Shown one piece after another: positions 60,569 through 64,000 of a stretch of 64,000 nt of DNA. Both the position numbers and the translations under genes were made by a program. The notes beneath the pieces are model-generated. The model was given only the letters and a program-made list of their open reading frames with translations. It had not been told where the DNA came from and made no database searches. Position 1 is the first letter of the stretch. Each line of letters opens with the position of its first letter. Source of the stretch: Rhodamnia argentea (Eukaryota > Streptophyta > Magnoliopsida > Myrtales > Myrtaceae); NCBI RefSeq assembly GCF_020921035.1, contig NC_063156.1, positions 124,001-188,000 on the forward strand, read 5' to 3'.

Positions 60569-60583
60569 AAAACCCTAACCCTA
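60569..60583 (+). promoter_or_regulatory. Tandem telo-box (AAACCCTAACCCTAG)
   Basis: Two overlapping ACCCTA units in the presumed promoter or leader of the TOPLESS-related gene. This motif class recruits telomere-repeat-binding factors and Polycomb in plants (established knowledge); occupancy here is inference. Confidence 0.5.
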
Positions 60584-61325
60584 GATTATTCCTCTTCCCT
60601 CTTCTTCTTCTTCCGCTTCTGCTTCTGCTTCTGCTTCCCTCCCCCCACCACCACACCACCCACCCATCGAGGCTTCGCATTCTGCTCCCCCGCTGCTGCT
60701 TCGGATGAATCTCTGACTCTCTTCCGCCCTCTCTCGCTTTGTACGTACCCCTTTTCCTTGCCATCTCAACTCCTCATTTTCCCCGTGTCTTCTGAGCTTG
60801 ATTTCTCTGGATTTTTCCCCTGCCTTGACCATGTATGTGATGATTTGTTGCTGTGGGAGCTTCTTTGATTCTGTTTTTCCCTTTTAGTTGCTTTATTTAT
60901 TTATTTTCTTTCTTTCGAGGGTGGGTGAGAGGGGGTCGACATATAAAAAAAAAAAAATTGGAGCTTTTTTCTGGGGTACTCTAGCTTTTGTTTGCTGCAC
61001 ATTTCTAGTCCTCGCGCTGCTCTTTTTAATCCGTGGGGTTCCTGCTTCGAATGCATTTCTCGTGCTCTACACTGATTTCTAGTGCCGAAATGCATGAGTA
61101 ATTTAATGCCTAAATGCTCGTCTGAAGTATCGATTGGAGACAACAACGTTTGACTGAAACCGAATTGTGACCGCTAGTGTTTTCTCTCTTTGTCGTGCCC
61201 GATCTCACTTGTGTTTTTCCCCTCTGGTATTGAAGACGATTCTTGCTCGCCTGGATTGATCATTTGGGGTGCTTTTCCACTATATCGGATCGTTTGCGCT
61301 GGAGCGATTAGGAGTACCCGGGACA

Positions 61326-61501
61326 ATGTCGTCCTTGAGTAGGGAATTGGTATTTTTAATTTTGCAATTCCTGGATGAGGAGAAGTTCAAGGAAACAGTT
61401 CATAAGTAAGTTGCTTCTTTTTCTAGCTATTTCTTCCTTTGACCACCCTGCTTTGGTGCTATTTGTTATACCAGAAGTAAAGAGAACCAAATTTAGGCTT
61501 C

Positions 61502-61542
<41 letters not shown>

Positions 61543-63988
61543 TCGTCATCTGTTGCTCAGCGAAAGGCTTTATCGAGCTTTGATGTTCCGTTAAATTATT
61601 CACTCCTCTGCGGTGCCTTCTGAGGGGAATTTGCAGTCTCAGTACATAATGACATTTTGCTTTTGTTTTCTGAGCACGCCATTCACGCTTGTCAGGTGGA
61701 GTTGTGCTCCTCTTACTTCTTAATATGGGCCTATAGTTTTCACCACTGTCAACAATCCTAACAGGGTCCACCGAAGCGATCCCGTGTTTGTGTCGAGTCG
61801 CACTTTAAACTTTGTGTTTAATACATCTATCGCTTGCGAGTTCTCAGGCTAGAGCAAGAGTCCGGATTTTTCTTTAACATGAAGCACTTTGAAGACCAAG
61901 TCCAGGCAGGTGAGTGGGACGAAGTTGAGCGCTACCTATCTGGGTTTACAAAGGTTGAAGACAACCGTTACTCCATGAAGATTTTCTTTGAAATAAGGAA
62001 ACAAAAATATTTGGAAGCTCTTGATAGGCAAGTCTTCTAATTATACACGATTCTCGTCTTGTGAATCCATGCATCCTTCTATGCGAAAATTTACAGGTGT
62101 GATTTACTTTGATCTAATTGTCCCATTCTGCATATCAGGCAGGATCGAGCCAAGGCTGTTGAGATTCTTGTCAAGGACCTAAAGGTTTTTGCTTCTTTTA
62201 ATGAAGATTTGTTCAAGGAGATCACTCAGTTGCTTACTTTAGATAACTTCAGGTGGACCCCTTTTTTTCACCACTTTTACTGCTTTCCTTTTTTTTTTTT
62301 TCCCTACGGTTGCTCGACTAATTCATTCCCTGACGGTGCTTTTTGACAGGCAAAATGAGCAGCTGTCAAAGTATGGAGACACCAAATCTGCTAGGAATAT
62401 TATGCTTATAGAACTTAAAAAGCTTATTGAGGCAAATCCTCTTTTTCGTGACAAACTTACTTTTCCTGCCTTCAAAAGTTCAAGGCTCAGGACCCTGATA
62501 AATCAGAGGTTGTTTCACATCTCTTCTGTTCAATTTTCTTTTACCATTTGTAATTCGATATATGATAATTCAGTTGGCACAACAGATGTGGCATTTTTTT
62601 CTTTCTTCCTTTCCAATTCTGTGACTTGATTGGTTTTTTGGTTGGAAAAAACAATGCATCGTGCCGATGAGTTGCACCTTGTTCTCTTGTATAAGAATTG
62701 TTCCTCAAGTGGTCTTTGTTTCCTTTCAGTTTAAACTGGCAACATCAACTTTGCAAGAATCCTCGTCCAAATCCTGACATCAAAACTCTTTTTACTGATC
62801 ATTCATGTAATCCTACTACAAATGGTGCTAGAGCTCCTCCTCCTACCAATAGCCCTCTGGTGGGACCAATTCCTAAAGCTGGAGCTTTCCCACCCATAGG
62901 ATCTCATAGTGTAAGTACCCCATATCACCTTAAATGTGAGAGAAAAGCTTTTGTGAAACTGTACCAAGTCTTGCACTTCTGTCGAGCAGCAATTTCAGCC
63001 TGTTGTCTCCCCATCCCCTGGTGCTATAGCTGGGTGGATGTCAGGTGCTAATCCTTCCATGCCTCATCATACGGTAGCAGCTGTCCCCCCCGGTCTTGTG
63101 CAGCCTTCTGGTGCAGGTGAGGCTTTCTGTTGGCATCATAATTCCTGCGGCTCTCTATTATGTTGGTCTTCATGCGATTAGTTTTTGTTCATTGTATGAA
63201 GCTGCATTCTTGAAACACCCAAGAACCCCCACTGGTGTTACGGGTATGGATTATCAGTCAGCAGAATCAGAGCACTTGATGAAGCGCATCAGAACAGGCC
63301 AGTCGGATGAGGTGTGTATGAGTTGGACAGGGGACCTTTTTTTCTCTCTATGAAGGTTATTCGGGATTTGGCATTGTACAGGTTACTATTGTCATTGTGT
63401 TTGCCGTATATTTGAGAAGGTGAATTTCACCCGAAGGTTCTTTTTACAGGCATCCTTTTCTGGGGTGACACATACTCCAAATGTTTACTCACAGGACGAC
63501 CTCCCCAAGGCTGTTGTGCGGACCCTCAATCAAGGATCTAATGTCATGAGCATGGACTTCCATCCGCAGCAACAAACTATACTTCTAGGTTTTTTTCTTA
63601 AAGAACCGTTGCTGTTTTTCTCTTGATTTTTTTTTTTCTTTTTTGGAATTTGGGAAGTGCCCCGTTTGAGCTAAACTTTTGTGTTGACTGTAGTTGGGAC
63701 AAATGTTGGGGATATCAGCATTTGGGAAGTCGGGTCACGGGAAAGGTTGGCACATAAGCCGTTCAAGGTTTGGGATCTGGGAGCTTCGCAGCCTTTGCAG
63801 GTACTTTGTTCATTTTTTTGTTTTTGCACAGGATGCTGTTATGTTGCTCATATGGAATACTGTGAATAGAAATAAAAATCAGCTTAGTCATTTGACTTGG
63901 AATTTATTATGCTCCCAGACAGCATTGTTGAATGATACTACAATATCAGTGAACAGGTGTGTTTGGGGACCAGATGGACTGGTTCTAG
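61326..63988 (+). CDS. TPR: TOPLESS-related Groucho/Tup1-type transcriptional corepressor (5' part)
   Basis: Ten exons lie in the window: 61326-61405, 61848-62027, 62139-62252, 62350-62508, 62730-62910, 62990-63116, 63202-63311, 63450-63588, 63694-63800 and 63919-63988. They give about 422 of ~1130 expected residues. The N-terminus MSSLSRELVFLILQFLDEEK is the LisH of the TPL domain, then CTLH (FFNMKHFEDQVQAGEWDEVE) and CRA helices to ~210, which bind EAR motifs. SLNWQHQLCKNPRPNPDIKT (zinc-ligand region) follows, then a Pro-rich linker and the first WD40 propeller (VGTNVGDISIWEVGSRERLA, VNRCVWGPDGLVLG). These nuclear corepressors act in auxin, jasmonate and floral pathways. The paralogue is uncertain. 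The exon 2 donor may be GC (GATAG|GCAAGT). Confidence 0.94.
61502..61541. repeat. (CT)n(TA)n microsatellite in intron 1 of the TOPLESS-related gene
   Basis: CT run passing directly into a TA run within the 442-bp first intron between coding exons. Confidence 0.9.
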
Positions 63989-64000
63989 GTATGCAAACTC

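Larger units (their letters stand above)
55426..61325. other. Long intergenic region: RSH1 3' flank to TOPLESS-related promoter and leader
   Basis: No gene is supported from ~55.7 to 59.8 kb. It has poly-A/T and small simple repeats, a diverged dispersed-repeat copy with GC-rich foldback words (58130-58450), and an odd segment at ~59.26-59.70 kb unlike its surroundings. From 60.02 kb GA tracts precede a C/T-rich leader with a tandem telo-box (60569-60583). The leader probably contains an intron before the ATG at 61326. Confidence 0.45.

Noticed and set aside
1-64000. LTR retroelements, CRISPR arrays, bacterial operons
   Set aside because: No paired long terminal repeats, polyprotein frames or regularly spaced short repeats with unique spacers were found. 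All gene families are plant nuclear.

Overview
This is nuclear DNA from a flowering plant, almost certainly a woody eudicot. The genes have short coding exons, GT-AG introns and plant-specific families (TOPLESS, CSLD, 4CL, plant RSH1, TOL, ARAD). Three diverged copies of an AT-rich dispersed repeat and an inverted array of ~31-bp units resemble repeats I associate with Myrtaceae such as Eucalyptus. That family assignment is inference. No organellar, bacterial or viral region is established, and no LTR element was seen.

Layout. 1-1.4 kb (minus): 5' part of a plastid-type kinase-fold protein that looks like a pseudokinase. It is head-to-head with a BPA1-type RRM protein (1.8-4.3 kb, plus). Then come TOL2-like (5.8-7.5 kb), an ARAD1-like GT47 arabinosyltransferase (7.8-12.5 kb), CSLD3-like (16.1-20.1 kb), an intronless FAS1 protein (21.1-21.9 kb), class II 4-coumarate:CoA ligase 4CL3 (24.8-28.2 kb) and SMG9 (30.9-34.8 kb), all plus. 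Two minus-strand genes follow: a small lysine-rich protein (36.1-36.9 kb) and complex I subunit NDUFA12 (37.7-40.4 kb). HRD1 (41.7-45.7 kb), tRNA-Thr(AGU) at 46.2 kb, RSH1 (46.4-55.4 kb) and the 5' part of a TOPLESS-related corepressor (61.3 kb to the edge) are plus.

For every protein gene, exon borders were checked by hand so that reading phase is kept across each junction. This gives full-length products for all genes except the two cut by the window edges.

How the genes relate. There is no operon logic, as expected in a plant. Four neighbours between 7.8 and 28.2 kb (ARAD1-like, CSLD3-like, FAS1, 4CL3) act in the wall or phenylpropanoid metabolism, probably by chance. HRD1 (ER-associated degradation), SMG9 (nonsense-mediated decay), TOL2 (ubiquitinated cargo sorting) and RSH1 (plastid ppGpp turnover) are housekeeping or quality-control genes.

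Most notable: a perfect three-copy 349-bp tandem repeat inside an SMG9 intron with only two visible base differences; two or three GC-AG introns; a 27-nt microexon in NDUFA12; loss of catalytic motifs in the kinase-like protein; the Gly-to-Ser change in RSH1 expected to abolish ppGpp synthesis; and AC elements upstream of 4CL3. I see no clearly undescribed system.
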